A stretch of DNA of 64,000 bases from Paracoccus sediminis (GCF_900188295.1 NZ_FZNM01000002.1:1-64000), one strand, 5' to 3'. Positions 26,877-36,077 are shown, counted from the stretch's first letter. Notes: generated by a model not told the origin, from the letters alone. A program made the numbers and translations.

Positions 26877-27371
26877 TCAGATCTCGGCCTGCTGATAGGG
26901 CACGGTGAACGCCAGGCAATTGCGGTGCTCCTCGCGGTAATAGCACAGCGACTGGGTCAGTCCCTGGATCAGGAACCAGCCGAAACCGCCTTCGGGCAGG
27001 TCCAGCGGATCCAGCGCGGGCAGGCTGCGCGGCTTGAGGCAATCCGCAGGCAGCATGCCGCCATCGTCGGTGATCGCGCAGGACAGCCCGGTGTCGTGCA
27101 TCACCACGCACAGATGCATTGACCCCGGCCCGGCACCCGGCATCGCGGCGTCGCAGGCGTGTTCGGTGACGTTGTTCATCACCTCGGCCAGAACCAGTTC
27201 CAGACGGCCCATGGCGTCGGCGCTGATCTGGCTGCTGAACCGGCTGTGCAGATCGGTCAATGTGCGCCGGACATCGTGCGAATCGGCCTGCAACACACGG
27301 TGGAACATGGGCTGCGCCCGTGTTGCAGGCTGGGGTTGCGGGCCGGCGTTCTGCCGTTCAATCGAACTCAT
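26877..27371 (-). CDS. ATP-binding anti-sigma factor-type protein (RsbW/SpoIIAB-like)
   Basis: GHKL-type ATPase domain protein of 164 residues. The N box is visible in ELVLAEVMNNVTEHA, followed by the G1-like ITDDGGML and the glycine segment EGGFGWFLIQGL. Such proteins bind a sigma factor or other partner and phosphorylate a STAS-domain antagonist, here presumably the protein encoded just upstream. No sigma factor or PP2C phosphatase gene is adjacent, so the output of the switch is unknown. It starts four bases after the STAS gene stop. Confidence 0.85.
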   Translation of the reverse strand: MSSIERQNAGPQPQPATRAQPMFHRVLQADSHDVRRTLTDLHSRFSSQISADAMGRLELVLAEVMNNVTEHACDAAMPGAGPGSMHLCVVMHDTGLSCAITDDGGMLPADCLKPRSLPALDPLDLPEGGFGWFLIQGLTQSLCYYREEHRNCLAFTVPYQQAEI

Positions 27372-27375
27372 TACA

Positions 27376-27702
27376 CTACTCCTGAAGGGTGGTGGCCGGC
27401 CTTATGTCGAACACGCTGTCCATCCGGGTCAGCCTGAAAACACGGTCCACGTTGGGGGTCAGCCCTTCCAGAACCAGCGGCAGGGTTTCGGGCAGGGCCT
27501 TGCGAACGGCAATCATCGCGCCCAGGCCGGAACTGTCCATGAAATCGACGCAGCGCATGTCCAGTCGCACCGGCTTGCGGCCCCGCAGGACGATTTCCCG
27601 CAGCCTGTCCTTGAACCGGGTGGCGATGGCCGCGTCGATGCGCGTTTCCTCGATCCTGATGACCAGGTGGTCTTCGGTTTCGTTGACGATCAGTTTCGGC
27701 AT
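27376..27702 (-). CDS. STAS-domain anti-sigma factor antagonist (RsbV/SpoIIAA-like)
   Basis: Single STAS domain of 108 residues. DMRCVDFMDSSGLGAMI contains the conserved Ser that the partner kinase phosphorylates in partner-switching modules. The ATG ending at 27702 (MPKLIVNETED) gives the domain a compact N terminus; an ATG nine codons upstream is less likely. It is co-transcribed with the RsbW-like gene (the CAGGAG at the end of this gene serves as the next Shine-Dalgarno) and divergent from the Anbu-associated cluster. Confidence 0.87.
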   Translation of the reverse strand: MPKLIVNETEDHLVIRIEETRIDAAIATRFKDRLREIVLRGRKPVRLDMRCVDFMDSSGLGAMIAVRKALPETLPLVLEGLTPNVDRVFRLTRMDSVFDIRPATTLQE

Positions 27703-27987
27703 CCTGTTCCCCTGCGCTTCCAGGATCATCCCTAGGCGACAAAGGTTACGATCCGGTAAGCGAAACCGCCGATTCCGGCGACGGGCACGAATTTCGTGGC
27801 GCGATCACGGCCTGCCCAAAACTTCGGCATCGCCTTGGCGGGCAGACCATTCCCGCCCGGCTTCCGTCCCGATCCTGCGGAACTTTCGCGCAGGAACCGC
27901 CATTCCTCTGTGGACTTGGCAAAAACCGTCCCCGATCATCAGGGGGTAAGAAGGCCTGCGAAGGGTCCGGTGTCAGCGGGTGGATCA

Positions 27988-29397
27988 ATGAGTTACTACA
28001 ACGAGATGTATGAGGGATCGCGGGTTCGCGACCCTTATGCGCGGCTCAGCCAATGGGTCGAAACGATGCCCGCCGATTTCCGGCAGATGAAGCAGGCCGA
28101 GGCCGAGGCCCTGTTCCGCCGCATCGGCATCACCTTCGCGGTGTATGGGGAAGGCGGCGACCCGGACCGGCTGATTCCCTTTGACATGATGCCCCGCGTC
28201 TTCGAACAGGCCGAATGGCGCCGCCTGGAACGCGGCATCAAGCAGCGCGCCCGCGCGCTGAACGCGTTTCTGCGCGATGTCTATGGCCGGGCCGAGATCG
28301 TGCGCGCGGGCCGCATCCCCGCCCGGCTGGTTTATCAGAACGAGGCCTACGAAAAGGCCGTGGTGGGCGTCGTGCCGCCGCGCGGCGTGTATTCACACAT
28401 CATCGGCATCGACCTGGTGCGCACCGCCAAGGACGAGTTCTTCGTGCTGGAGGATAACTGCCGCACGCCGTCCGGTGTCAGCTACATGCTGGAAAACCGG
28501 GAAATCATGATGCGGATGTTTCCCGGCCTGTTCCGGGGCAACCGGATCGAACCCGTGGACCAGTATCCCGACCTGCTGCGCCGCACGCTGGAATCGGTGG
28601 CCCCCGCCAAATGCCATGACCGCCCCACCTGCGTGATCCTGACGCCCGGCCATTTCAACAGCGCCTATTACGAACACAGTTTCCTGGCCAACCTGATGGG
28701 CGTGGAACTGGTCGAAGGGGCCGACCTGTTCGTGGACGGCGAATTCGTCTATATGCGCACGACCCAGGGACCGAAGCGGGTCGATGTGATCTATCGCCGG
28801 ATCGACGATCCGTTCCTGGACCCCTTGTGTTTCCGTCCCGATTCGATGCTGGGCGTGCCGGGGCTGATGGACGTCTATCGGTCCGGGGGCGTGTCGATCT
28901 GTTCGGCGCCGGGCGCGGGCGTGGCCGACGACAAGGCCATCTATACCTTTGTCCCCGAGATGGTGCGGTTTTATCTGGGCGAGGAGCCCTTGTTGCAGAA
29001 CGTCCAGACCTGGACGCTGTGGAAGGACGACGACTACAAATTCGTCATGGAACACCTGCCCGACCTGGTGGTGAAAGAGGTTCACGGTTCGGGCGGCTAT
29101 GGGATGCTGGTAGGCCCCCGGTCCACCAGGGAGGAGATCGAGGCGTTCCGCGCCAAGATCGAGGCAAATCCCGGCAACTACATCGCGCAGCCGACCTTGG
29201 CGCTGTCCACCTGCCCCACCTTCGTCGAGGAAGGATTGGCCCCGCGCCATGTGGATTTGCGCCCCTATTGCCTGTGCGGCGACCGGATCGAACTGGTGCC
29301 GGGCGGGCTGACGCGCGTGGCCTTGCGCGAAGGCAGCCTTGTCGTGAACTCGTCTCAGGGCGGGGGTGTCAAGGACACCTGGGTTCTGTCGGAATAG
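27988..29397 (+). CDS. Circularly permuted type 2 ATP-grasp protein
   Basis: Predicted ATP-dependent ligase of 469 residues from the circularly permuted ATP-grasp family. Conserved blocks include ALNAFLRDVYGRAEI, GIDLVRTAKDEFFVLEDN with RTPSGVSY, VDVIYRRIDDPFLDPL, VVKEVHGSGGYGMLVGP (ATP-binding glycine loop) and HVDLRPYC. Family members are predicted from genome context to form amide or peptide bonds; the substrate is unknown. It is the first gene of the cluster with alpha-E, transglutaminase and Anbu. The 285 bp upstream is a divergent regulatory region. Confidence 0.93.
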   Translation: MSYYNEMYEGSRVRDPYARLSQWVETMPADFRQMKQAEAEALFRRIGITFAVYGEGGDPDRLIPFDMMPRVFEQAEWRRLERGIKQRARALNAFLRDVYGRAEIVRAGRIPARLVYQNEAYEKAVVGVVPPRGVYSHIIGIDLVRTAKDEFFVLEDNCRTPSGVSYMLENREIMMRMFPGLFRGNRIEPVDQYPDLLRRTLESVAPAKCHDRPTCVILTPGHFNSAYYEHSFLANLMGVELVEGADLFVDGEFVYMRTTQGPKRVDVIYRRIDDPFLDPLCFRPDSMLGVPGLMDVYRSGGVSICSAPGAGVADDKAIYTFVPEMVRFYLGEEPLLQNVQTWTLWKDDDYKFVMEHLPDLVVKEVHGSGGYGMLVGPRSTREEIEAFRAKIEANPGNYIAQPTLALSTCPTFVEEGLAPRHVDLRPYCLCGDRIELVPGGLTRVALREGSLVVNSSQGGGVKDTWVLSE

Positions 29398-29409
29398 GGG
29401 GTTTCAGAC

Positions 29410-30366
29410 ATGCTCAGCCGCACCGCCGCGAACCTGTTCTGGATGGGCCGCCATCTGGAACGCGCCGACACCGCCGCCCGCCTGCTGGACGTGGGCCAGC
29501 GGATCACCCTGCTGCCCAACACGGCCTCGGGTTATCAGAACGAATGGAATTCGCTGTTGCAGGCGTCCGGGACCGCCGACCTGTTCGCCCGAAAATACGG
29601 CGAGATCAGCCAGGAAAACATCGAGGAATTCATCTTCTTCGACCGCGACAACCCGTCGTCGGTCATGTCCTGCATCGAACGCGCCCGCGAAGCCGGCCGG
29701 ATCGTGCGCACCGCCCTGACCAGCCAGGTCTGGGACGCCCTGAACGTCGCCTATCAGGATCTGCGCAAGCTGGAAAAGACGCCGCGCGGCAAGCTGGACA
29801 CGGCGTCCTTGACGGATTTCACGACCAGCCACACCTCGACCGTCCGGGGCGCGATCAACGCCACGCAGCTGCGCAACGATGGCTGGCATTTCATGAACCT
29901 GGGCTATGGCCTGGAACGGGCCGATGCAACGGCGCGGCTGCTGGACGTGAAATACTATGTCCTGCTGCCGCGCATCGAATTCGTGGGATCGGGGCTGGAC
30001 ACCTATCAATGGCAGGTGATCCTGCGGGCGCTGTCGGCGCACCGGGCCTATCACTGGGCCTATGGCGGCGACATCACGGCGGGCCGGGTGGCGGATTTCC
30101 TGATCCTGAACGGCGAAAGCCCCCGGTCGCTCATCACCTCGCTCTATGAGGCGGTGTGGAACCTGGAAGGACTTGCCAAGCGGTACGGCGACACGGTGCC
30201 CAATACCGCGCGGGACAAGGCGCGCGAGGTGCTGACCCGTTTGCAGGCCCATAACATCGACATGATCTTCGACGAAGGGCTGCACGAATTCCTGACCTGG
30301 TTCATCGGAGAGATCGGCACCATCTCGACCCTGGTGCACGAGGATTACCTGCTGGGGGGGGCGTGA
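29410..30366 (+). CDS. Alpha-E domain-containing protein
   Basis: All-helical protein of 318 residues of the alpha-E family, recognised by its opening RTAANLFWMGRHLERADTAAR (shown in part) and an internal copy of the same motif, FMNLGYGLERADATARLLD. The repeated ER-A-D-A-R pattern suggests two related helical halves with conserved acidic and basic residues. Biochemical role is unknown; it always accompanies the circularly permuted ATP-grasp and transglutaminase genes. It lies 12 bp after the ATP-grasp gene and overlaps the next start by one base. Confidence 0.92.
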   Translation: MLSRTAANLFWMGRHLERADTAARLLDVGQRITLLPNTASGYQNEWNSLLQASGTADLFARKYGEISQENIEEFIFFDRDNPSSVMSCIERAREAGRIVRTALTSQVWDALNVAYQDLRKLEKTPRGKLDTASLTDFTTSHTSTVRGAINATQLRNDGWHFMNLGYGLERADATARLLDVKYYVLLPRIEFVGSGLDTYQWQVILRALSAHRAYHWAYGGDITAGRVADFLILNGESPRSLITSLYEAVWNLEGLAKRYGDTVPNTARDKAREVLTRLQAHNIDMIFDEGLHEFLTWFIGEIGTISTLVHEDYLLGGA

Positions 30367-31208
30367 TGAAGCTGCGCATCGTTCATCAGACGGTTTACCG
30401 TTATGACCGCCCGGTCAGGAACCTGGTCCAAAGCCTGCGGCTGACGCCGTCGGTGTGCGAAGGGCAGCGGACGCACGACTGGGGGATCGACGTCACCGGC
30501 GGCATCCGCGGTCCCGGCTTCCGCGACGGCGCGGGCGACTGGATCGAGGGCTGGACGGTGCGCGGCCCGACAGAAGAAGTGGCCGTCACCGTCACCGGCC
30601 GGGTCGAGACGCGCGACACGGCGGGTGTGCTGCGCGGCCATCGCGAACTGATCCATCCGCTGGCCTATCTGCGCGACACCGGCGCCACCCGCGCGGATGC
30701 GGCGCTGAAGGATCTGGCCGCGTCGGTCGCCGATGCGGCCGATTCGCTGGATCTGGCGCACCGGCTTTCGGCGGCCGTGTCCGAAGCGATCGCCTATGTC
30801 CCCGGCCAGACCGGATTCCACACCACCGCCGCCGAAGCCCTGGCGCAAGGCTCGGGCGTCTGTCAGGACCATGCCCATGCCCTGATCGCCGTGGCCCGGC
30901 GGCGCGATCTGCCCGCGCGCTATGTGTCGGGCTATCTGCGCGCCACGACCGAAGAAACGGCCCACGAAGCCGCCCATGCCTGGGCGGAAATCCATGTGGA
31001 TCGGCTGGGCTGGATCGGTTTCGATCCCGCGAACCGCTGCTGCCCGGACGAACGCTATGTCCGGCTGGGATCGGGGCTGGACGCATCGGACGCCGCGCCG
31101 ATCCGGGGCATTGCCGCGGGCCAGGGTGCCGAGACGCTGGACGTGGCCGTCAACGTCGAGGAGGTCGAGCGGTTCCAGTCCCAAAGCCAGGGCCAGACGC
31201 AAAGCTAG
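30366..31208 (+). CDS. Transglutaminase-like cysteine protease family protein
   Basis: Protein of 280 residues with an N-terminal beta domain (MKLRIVHQTVYRYDRPV) and a transglutaminase core. The catalytic triad is visible: Cys166 in GSGVCQDHAHALI, His204 in AAHAWAEIHV, and Asp220 in GWIGFDPANRCCPDERYVRLG (shown to the end of the conserved block). In this gene context the enzyme probably hydrolyses or transfers amide bonds. ATG 30366 overlaps the previous stop (TGATG); a GTG codon just before is the alternative start. Confidence 0.92.
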   Translation: MKLRIVHQTVYRYDRPVRNLVQSLRLTPSVCEGQRTHDWGIDVTGGIRGPGFRDGAGDWIEGWTVRGPTEEVAVTVTGRVETRDTAGVLRGHRELIHPLAYLRDTGATRADAALKDLAASVADAADSLDLAHRLSAAVSEAIAYVPGQTGFHTTAAEALAQGSGVCQDHAHALIAVARRRDLPARYVSGYLRATTEETAHEAAHAWAEIHVDRLGWIGFDPANRCCPDERYVRLGSGLDASDAAPIRGIAAGQGAETLDVAVNVEEVERFQSQSQGQTQS

Positions 31209-31210
31209 CT

Positions 31211-31278
31211 GGGGGCGCTTCGCCCCCCCGCCTGCCGCAAGCGGCGAACGCCAGAGGATATTGGGACAAAGGTGAAAG
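31211..31278 (+). repeat. GATATT-type palindromic repeat before the Anbu gene
   Basis: A hairpin GGGGGCG-CTT-CGCCCCC (31211-31227) is followed by a second stem GCCGC-AA-GCGGC and then CCAGAGGATATTGGGACAAA. The layout (GC stem or stems, then GGATATT and a purine-rich tail) matches the other copies in the window, more loosely than the 15393 and 23475 pair match each other. It separates the transglutaminase gene from the Anbu gene and may uncouple their expression. Confidence 0.6.
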
Positions 31279-31283
31279 GCGGA

Positions 31284-31312
31284 TTGCGACTGGTCCGTGT
31301 GCCGACTAGATT
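31284..31312 (+). promoter_or_regulatory. Putative sigma-70-type promoter of the Anbu gene
   Basis: TTGCGA (31284-31289) and TAGATT (31307-31312) are separated by 17 nt and each matches four of six consensus bases. A start near 31319 would give a leader of about 24 nt. The two boxes lie in a direct repeat of GATTGCGAC (31282-31290 and 31309-31317), which may be coincidental or an operator. Confidence 0.4.
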
Positions 31313-31342
31313 GCGACGCGATCATACGGGAAAGACGCAGCC

Positions 31343-32068
31343 ATGACCTATTGCGTCGGCTTGAAGCTGAATGCCGGACTGGTGCTGCTGTCGGACACGC
31401 GCACTAACGCGGGCCTGGACAACATCGCCTGCTATCGCAAGATGTTCTTTTTCGAGGAACCGGGCGACCGGGCCATCGTGGTGATGACCGCCGGGTCGCT
31501 GTCGGTGACGCAGACCACCCTGGCCCGCCTGTCCGAGGCGATCCACGACGAGATGGCCGACGAGACGACCTCGATCATGAAGGCGCTGACCATGTTGCAG
31601 GTCGCCACGATTATCGGCGACACCCTGTCGCGCACGCGCCGGGAAATCGCCGAACAATGCCGCGACCTGCGCCAGCAGGCATCCGCCAGCATGATCGTCG
31701 CGGGCCAGCGGGCGGGCGGCGACATGCGGATGTTCCTGATCTATCCCGAAGGCAACTTCATCGAGGCGACCGAGGACACGCCGTTCCTGCAAATCGGCGA
31801 ACACAAATACGGCAAGCCGATCCTGGACCGGGTGGTGACGCCCGCGACCAGCCTGGCCGACGCGCAAAAGGCGGTGCTGCTGTCGATGGATTCGACCCTG
31901 CGATCGAATCTGTCGGTGGGGATGCCGCTGGACATGGCCATCATCGAAGCCGGCGCCTGCGCGGTGACGACGCGGCGCCGGATCCTGGACGGCGACGCCG
32001 ATTTCGCGCGGATGAGCGTGGCGTGGTCGAACGCCCTGCGCGACAGCTTCGTCAAGGTCACGATTTGA
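31343..32068 (+). CDS. Proteasome-type protease Anbu (bacterial proteasome homologue)
   Basis: Ntn-hydrolase of 241 residues related to the proteasome beta subunit. The sequence begins MTYCVGLKLNAGLVLLSDTR: Thr2 would be the N-terminal nucleophile after loss of Met1, and Asp18 and Lys33 (YRKM) occupy the positions of the proteasome active-site Asp17/Lys33. Anbu proteins assemble into open helical or ring-like oligomers; peptidase activity and natural substrate remain unsettled. The family is typically encoded with ATP-grasp, alpha-E and transglutaminase genes, as here. Confidence 0.94.
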   Translation: MTYCVGLKLNAGLVLLSDTRTNAGLDNIACYRKMFFFEEPGDRAIVVMTAGSLSVTQTTLARLSEAIHDEMADETTSIMKALTMLQVATIIGDTLSRTRREIAEQCRDLRQQASASMIVAGQRAGGDMRMFLIYPEGNFIEATEDTPFLQIGEHKYGKPILDRVVTPATSLADAQKAVLLSMDSTLRSNLSVGMPLDMAIIEAGACAVTTRRRILDGDADFARMSVAWSNALRDSFVKVTI

Positions 32069-32172
32069 GGCGCCCATTCCGCGCGTCCCCGCAACACAGA
32101 TTTGCCCGCAAAGCCGGTTGAGCCGGTCGTGACGCGACGTTAAACGGGACCACTACCCCCGGAGGATTCCCG

Positions 32173-34452
32173 ATGAGCGAAAAGACCGGCAGCCGCGCCC
32201 GCATCACCCCCGAGGAGGCGCTGGCCTATCACATGGAGCCGCGCCCCGGCAAATACGACATCGTCGCCTCTACGCCGATGACGACGCAGCGCGACCTGTC
32301 GCTGGCCTATTCGCCGGGGGTCGCCGTGCCGGTCCAGGCCATCGCGGACCGGCCCGAAACGGCCTATGACTATACCACCAAGGGCAACATGGTGGCCGTC
32401 ATCTCGAACGGGACGGCCATTCTGGGCATGGGCAACCTGGGCGCACTGGCCTCCAAGCCGGTGATGGAGGGCAAGGCGGTGCTGTTCAAGCGGTTCGCCG
32501 ACGTGAACGCCATCGACCTGGAACTGGATACCGAGGACACGGACGAATTCATCAACGCCGTCCGCCTGATGGGCCCGACCTTCGGGGGCATCAACCTGGA
32601 GGACATCAAGGCGCCCGAATGCTTCATCATCGAACAGCGCCTGAAGGAGCTGATGGACATTCCGGTGTTCCACGACGACCAGCACGGCACGGCGGTGATC
32701 TGCGCGGCGGGCCTGCTGAACGCGCTGGAACTGTCGGGCAAGCGGATCGAGGACGTGAAGATCGTCCTGAACGGCGCGGGCGCCGCCGGGATCGCCTGCC
32801 TGGAACTGCTGAAATCCATGGGCGCGCGGCACGACAACTGTATCATGGCCGACACCAAGGGCGTCATTTACCAAGGCCGGACCGAGGGGATGAACCAGTG
32901 GAAATCGGCCCATGCCATCGTGACGGATGCCCGCACGCTGGAAGACGCGATGAAGGGCGCGGACGTGTTCCTGGGCGTGTCGGCCAAGGGCGCGGTGACG
33001 CAGGACATGGTGGCATCCATGGCCGACAACCCGGTCATCTTCGCCATGGCCAACCCCGACCCCGAGATCACGCCCGAGGACGCCCATGCCGTCCGGCCCG
33101 ACGCCATCGTCGCCACCGGGCGCAGCGATTATCCCAATCAGGTCAACAATGTCCTGGGCTTCCCCTATCTGTTCCGGGGCGCCCTGGACATCCACGCCCG
33201 TGCCATCAACGATGAAATGAAGATCGCCTGCGCCGAGGCGCTTGCGAAACTGGCCCGAGAGGATGTCCCCGACGAGGTCGCCATCGCCTATGGCCGCAAG
33301 CTGCAATTCGGGCGCGACTATATCATCCCGACACCCTTCGATCCCCGCCTGATCCATGTCGTGCCCCCTGCGGTGGCGCGCGCAGGCATGGACACGGGCG
33401 TCGCCCGCCGTCCGATCATCGACATGGACGGCTATGTCCAGTCGCTGAAGAACCGCATGGATCCGACGGCCGCGATCCTGCAAGGCATCCACGCCCGCGC
33501 CCGCCAGACCCAGGCCCGGATGATCTTCGCCGAAGGCGACGATCCCCGCGTGCTGCGCGCCGCGGTCGCCTGGCAGCGCGGCGGCATGGGCCAGGCCCTG
33601 GTCGTGGGCCGCGAGGCCGATGTGAAGGACAAGCTGGAAACCGTGGGCCTTGGCGACGCGGTGCGCGAACTGACCGTCGTGAATGCCGCCAATTCCCGGT
33701 ATCTGGATGCCTATCACGAATTCCTCTATGCGCGGCTGCAACGCAAGGGCGTGGACCGCGAGGACGCGCACAAGCTGGCCAATCGCGACCGCCACGTCTT
33801 TGCCGCGCTGATGCTGGCGCATGGCCATGGCGACGGGCTGGTGACGGGGGCCACGCGCAAGAATGCCCATGTGCTGTCGCAACTGCGCAATGTCTTCGAC
33901 CTGCGCCCCCAGGACGGCGCGGTGGGCATCACCGCCGTGCTGCACAAGGGCCGGATCGTGCTGATCGGCGACACACTGGTCCACGAGTGGCCCGAAGCCG
34001 AGGATCTGGCCGACATCGCCATCCGCGGCGCCGCCGTCGCGCGGGGCCTAGGCCTTGAACCCCGCGTGGCGTTTCTGTCGTTCTCGAACTTCGGCTATCC
34101 GGTCAGCGAACGCGCCATCAAGATGGCCGAGGCGCCCAAGGTTCTGGACCGGCGCCGTGTCGATTTCGAATACGAGGGCGAGATGACGGTGGACGTGGCG
34201 CTGAACATGGATTCGGCGTCCCGTTATCCGTTCAGCCGGTTGACCGGCCCGGCCAACGTGCTGGTGGTGCCCGCGCGGCATTCGGCGTCGATCAGCGTCA
34301 AGCTGATGCAGGAAATGGCCGGGGCCACGGTGATCGGCCCGATCCTGACCGGCGTGCCGCAGCCCATCCAGATCTGTTCCACCACATCGACCGTGAACGA
34401 CATCCTGAACATGGCGGCGATTTCGGCGGGCGGGCTGGGGGCGGGCCGGTAA
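32173..34452 (+). CDS. maeB: NADP-dependent malic enzyme, two-domain (MaeB type)
   Basis: Oxidative decarboxylation of malate to pyruvate, giving NADPH. The 759 residues contain an N-terminal malic enzyme (about 1-430; SLAYSPGVAVPVQAI, HDDQHGTAVICAAGLLNAL, NGAGAAGIACLELL) and a C-terminal phosphotransacetylase-like domain (about 430-759; MIFAEGDDPRVLRAA) that in this family regulates rather than catalyses. Start ATG 32173 follows GGAGG. It links the TCA cycle to gluconeogenesis and lipid or PHB synthesis. Converges on trhO with 6 bp between stops. Confidence 0.95.
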   Translation: MSEKTGSRARITPEEALAYHMEPRPGKYDIVASTPMTTQRDLSLAYSPGVAVPVQAIADRPETAYDYTTKGNMVAVISNGTAILGMGNLGALASKPVMEGKAVLFKRFADVNAIDLELDTEDTDEFINAVRLMGPTFGGINLEDIKAPECFIIEQRLKELMDIPVFHDDQHGTAVICAAGLLNALELSGKRIEDVKIVLNGAGAAGIACLELLKSMGARHDNCIMADTKGVIYQGRTEGMNQWKSAHAIVTDARTLEDAMKGADVFLGVSAKGAVTQDMVASMADNPVIFAMANPDPEITPEDAHAVRPDAIVATGRSDYPNQVNNVLGFPYLFRGALDIHARAINDEMKIACAEALAKLAREDVPDEVAIAYGRKLQFGRDYIIPTPFDPRLIHVVPPAVARAGMDTGVARRPIIDMDGYVQSLKNRMDPTAAILQGIHARARQTQARMIFAEGDDPRVLRAAVAWQRGGMGQALVVGREADVKDKLETVGLGDAVRELTVVNAANSRYLDAYHEFLYARLQRKGVDREDAHKLANRDRHVFAALMLAHGHGDGLVTGATRKNAHVLSQLRNVFDLRPQDGAVGITAVLHKGRIVLIGDTLVHEWPEAEDLADIAIRGAAVARGLGLEPRVAFLSFSNFGYPVSERAIKMAEAPKVLDRRRVDFEYEGEMTVDVALNMDSASRYPFSRLTGPANVLVVPARHSASISVKLMQEMAGATVIGPILTGVPQPIQICSTTSTVNDILNMAAISAGGLGAGR

Positions 34453-34458
34453 GGGCCG

Positions 34459-35361
34459 TCATTCTTCCGACGCGGGGCCTGCGAACAGCTCGCCCCGCGC
34501 GACCTGCCGCTGCCGTTCCCGGAACCGCGTCCGGTCGGCGTCGTCGTATTCGCCTGCGCACTGGTGGCAGCGGACGCCTTCCTCGTATTCGGGACGATCG
34601 CGATCTTCGGGCGCGAGGGGGCGGCGGCAGGCGTGGCACAGCCCGTGCCGCCCCGGCTGCAAGCCGTGGGTCAGGCTGACCCGCTGGTCGAAGACAAAGC
34701 ATTCGCCCTGCCACAGGCTGTCCTGTTGCGAAACATCCTCGAGATATTTCAGGATGCCCCCTTTCAGGTGAAAGACCTGATCGACGCCCTGGGACAGCAG
34801 GTAATTGGTCGATTTCTCGCAGCGGATCCCGCCGGTGCAGAACATCGCCACGCGCTTGCCCGCGAAACGATGGGCGTTCCTTCGCCACCAGCCGGGAAAA
34901 TCGCGAAAGCTGCGGGTGCCGGGATCGATCGCCCCTGCAAAGGTGCCGATGGCGATTTCGTAATCGTTGCGGGTGTCGATCACCGCCACATCGGGCGCGC
35001 GGATCAGGGCGTTCCAGTCGGCCGCATCGACGTAATGGCCCACCCCCGCGCGGGGATCGACATCGGGCTGGCCCATGGTGACGATTTCCTGCTTGAGCCG
35101 CACCTTCATCTTGCCGAAGGGCATGGCGGCGGCTGTGCTTTCCTTCCAGTCCGCATCCGCGCAACCCGGCAGGGCGCGGATGTGGGCCAGCACCGCATCG
35201 ACCCCCGCCCGCGTCCCCGCAATGGTGCCGTTGATCCCCTCGCGCGCCAGCAGCAGCGTGCCCCGCACGCCCTGGGCGCAGGCGACACGGGCCAGCGGGC
35301 CTTTCAGGGCGGCAGGATCCGGAAAGCGGGTGAAATGATACAGCGCGGCGACGATCAGCAT
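34459..35361 (-). CDS. trhO: tRNA uridine-34 hydroxylase / rhodanese-like TrhO
   Basis: Rhodanese-domain enzyme of the YceA/TrhO family, which hydroxylates uridine 34 of certain tRNAs. The 300-residue product has the N-terminal UPF0176 region (LARVACAQGVRGTLLLAREG, GINGTIAG), the rhodanese loop MFCTGGIRCEKS with the active Cys, HLKGGILKYLED, and a C-terminal cysteine-rich zinc-ribbon-like part (CHACRRPL, CHQC). The start ending at 35361 was chosen to match the family N terminus. It is divergent from pncA. Confidence 0.93.
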   Translation of the reverse strand: MLIVAALYHFTRFPDPAALKGPLARVACAQGVRGTLLLAREGINGTIAGTRAGVDAVLAHIRALPGCADADWKESTAAAMPFGKMKVRLKQEIVTMGQPDVDPRAGVGHYVDAADWNALIRAPDVAVIDTRNDYEIAIGTFAGAIDPGTRSFRDFPGWWRRNAHRFAGKRVAMFCTGGIRCEKSTNYLLSQGVDQVFHLKGGILKYLEDVSQQDSLWQGECFVFDQRVSLTHGLQPGRHGLCHACRRPLAPEDRDRPEYEEGVRCHQCAGEYDDADRTRFRERQRQVARGELFAGPASEE

Positions 35362-35476
35362 GACCGGGCCATAGCCAGCAAAGCCCGCCCTTTCAACCCG
35401 CCCCTTGCAACGGGAACCATTGACCCGGCACCCGTCAGTTCCTAGGCATTGTCGCAATCGCGGCAAGGGGGACGGG

Positions 35477-36073
35477 ATGGGCACGGCACTGATCGTCATC
35501 GACATGCAGACCGACTTCTGCCCCGGCGGCGCCTTGGCGGTGGATGGGGGGGACGGGATCGTCGGGCCGATCAATGCGCTGATGGCCGGTTTCGATGCCG
35601 TGATCCTGACGCAGGACTGGCATCCGGCCGATCACGCCAGCTTTGCGGCCAACTATCCGGGGGCGCAGCCGTTCAGCGTCGCGCAGATGCCCTATGGCCC
35701 GCAAGTGCTGTGGCCTAGCCATTGCGTCATCGGCACGCCGGGGGCCGGTTTCCACCCCGGCCTGGACCGGTCGCGCGCGGATCTGGTGATCCGCAAGGGT
35801 TTCCGCCGCGGGATCGACAGCTATTCCGCGTTCTTCGAGAACGACCATCGCACGCCGACGGGCCTTGCGGGATACCTGCGGGACCGTGGATTGGCCGACC
35901 TGGCCTTCGCGGGCCTTGCCCATGATTTCTGTGTCGCCTGGAGCGCCATGGACGCGGCCCGCCTGGGTTTCACCGCCACCGTGATCGAGGCGGCGACCCG
36001 CGCCATCGACCTTGACGGCAGCCTTGCCCGCGCCCGCGCGGACATGCGCGCCGCCGGCGTTCGACAGGAGTAA
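35477..36073 (+). CDS. pncA: Nicotinamidase
   Basis: Hydrolyses nicotinamide to nicotinate in NAD salvage. The 198-residue isochorismatase-fold product has catalytic Asp9 ([14 protein letters not shown]), the metal-site region [12 protein letters not shown], the catalytic Lys in DLVIRKG, and the nucleophilic Cys in [14 protein letters not shown]. It is followed 4 bp downstream by pncB, the next enzyme of the pathway, which confirms the assignment. Confidence 0.95.
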   Translation: MGTALIVIDMQTDFCPGGALAVDGGDGIVGPINALMAGFDAVILTQDWHPADHASFAANYPGAQPFSVAQMPYGPQVLWPSHCVIGTPGAGFHPGLDRSRADLVIRKGFRRGIDSYSAFFENDHRTPTGLAGYLRDRGLADLAFAGLAHDFCVAWSAMDAARLGFTATVIEAATRAIDLDGSLARARADMRAAGVRQE

Positions 36074-36077
36074 GCCG

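Noticed and set aside
34735..34765. A GAGATATTTC string resembling the GATATT repeat core inside trhO
   Set aside because: It encodes the normal family sequence GGILKYLEDV and lacks the GC palindrome, so it is chance similarity.
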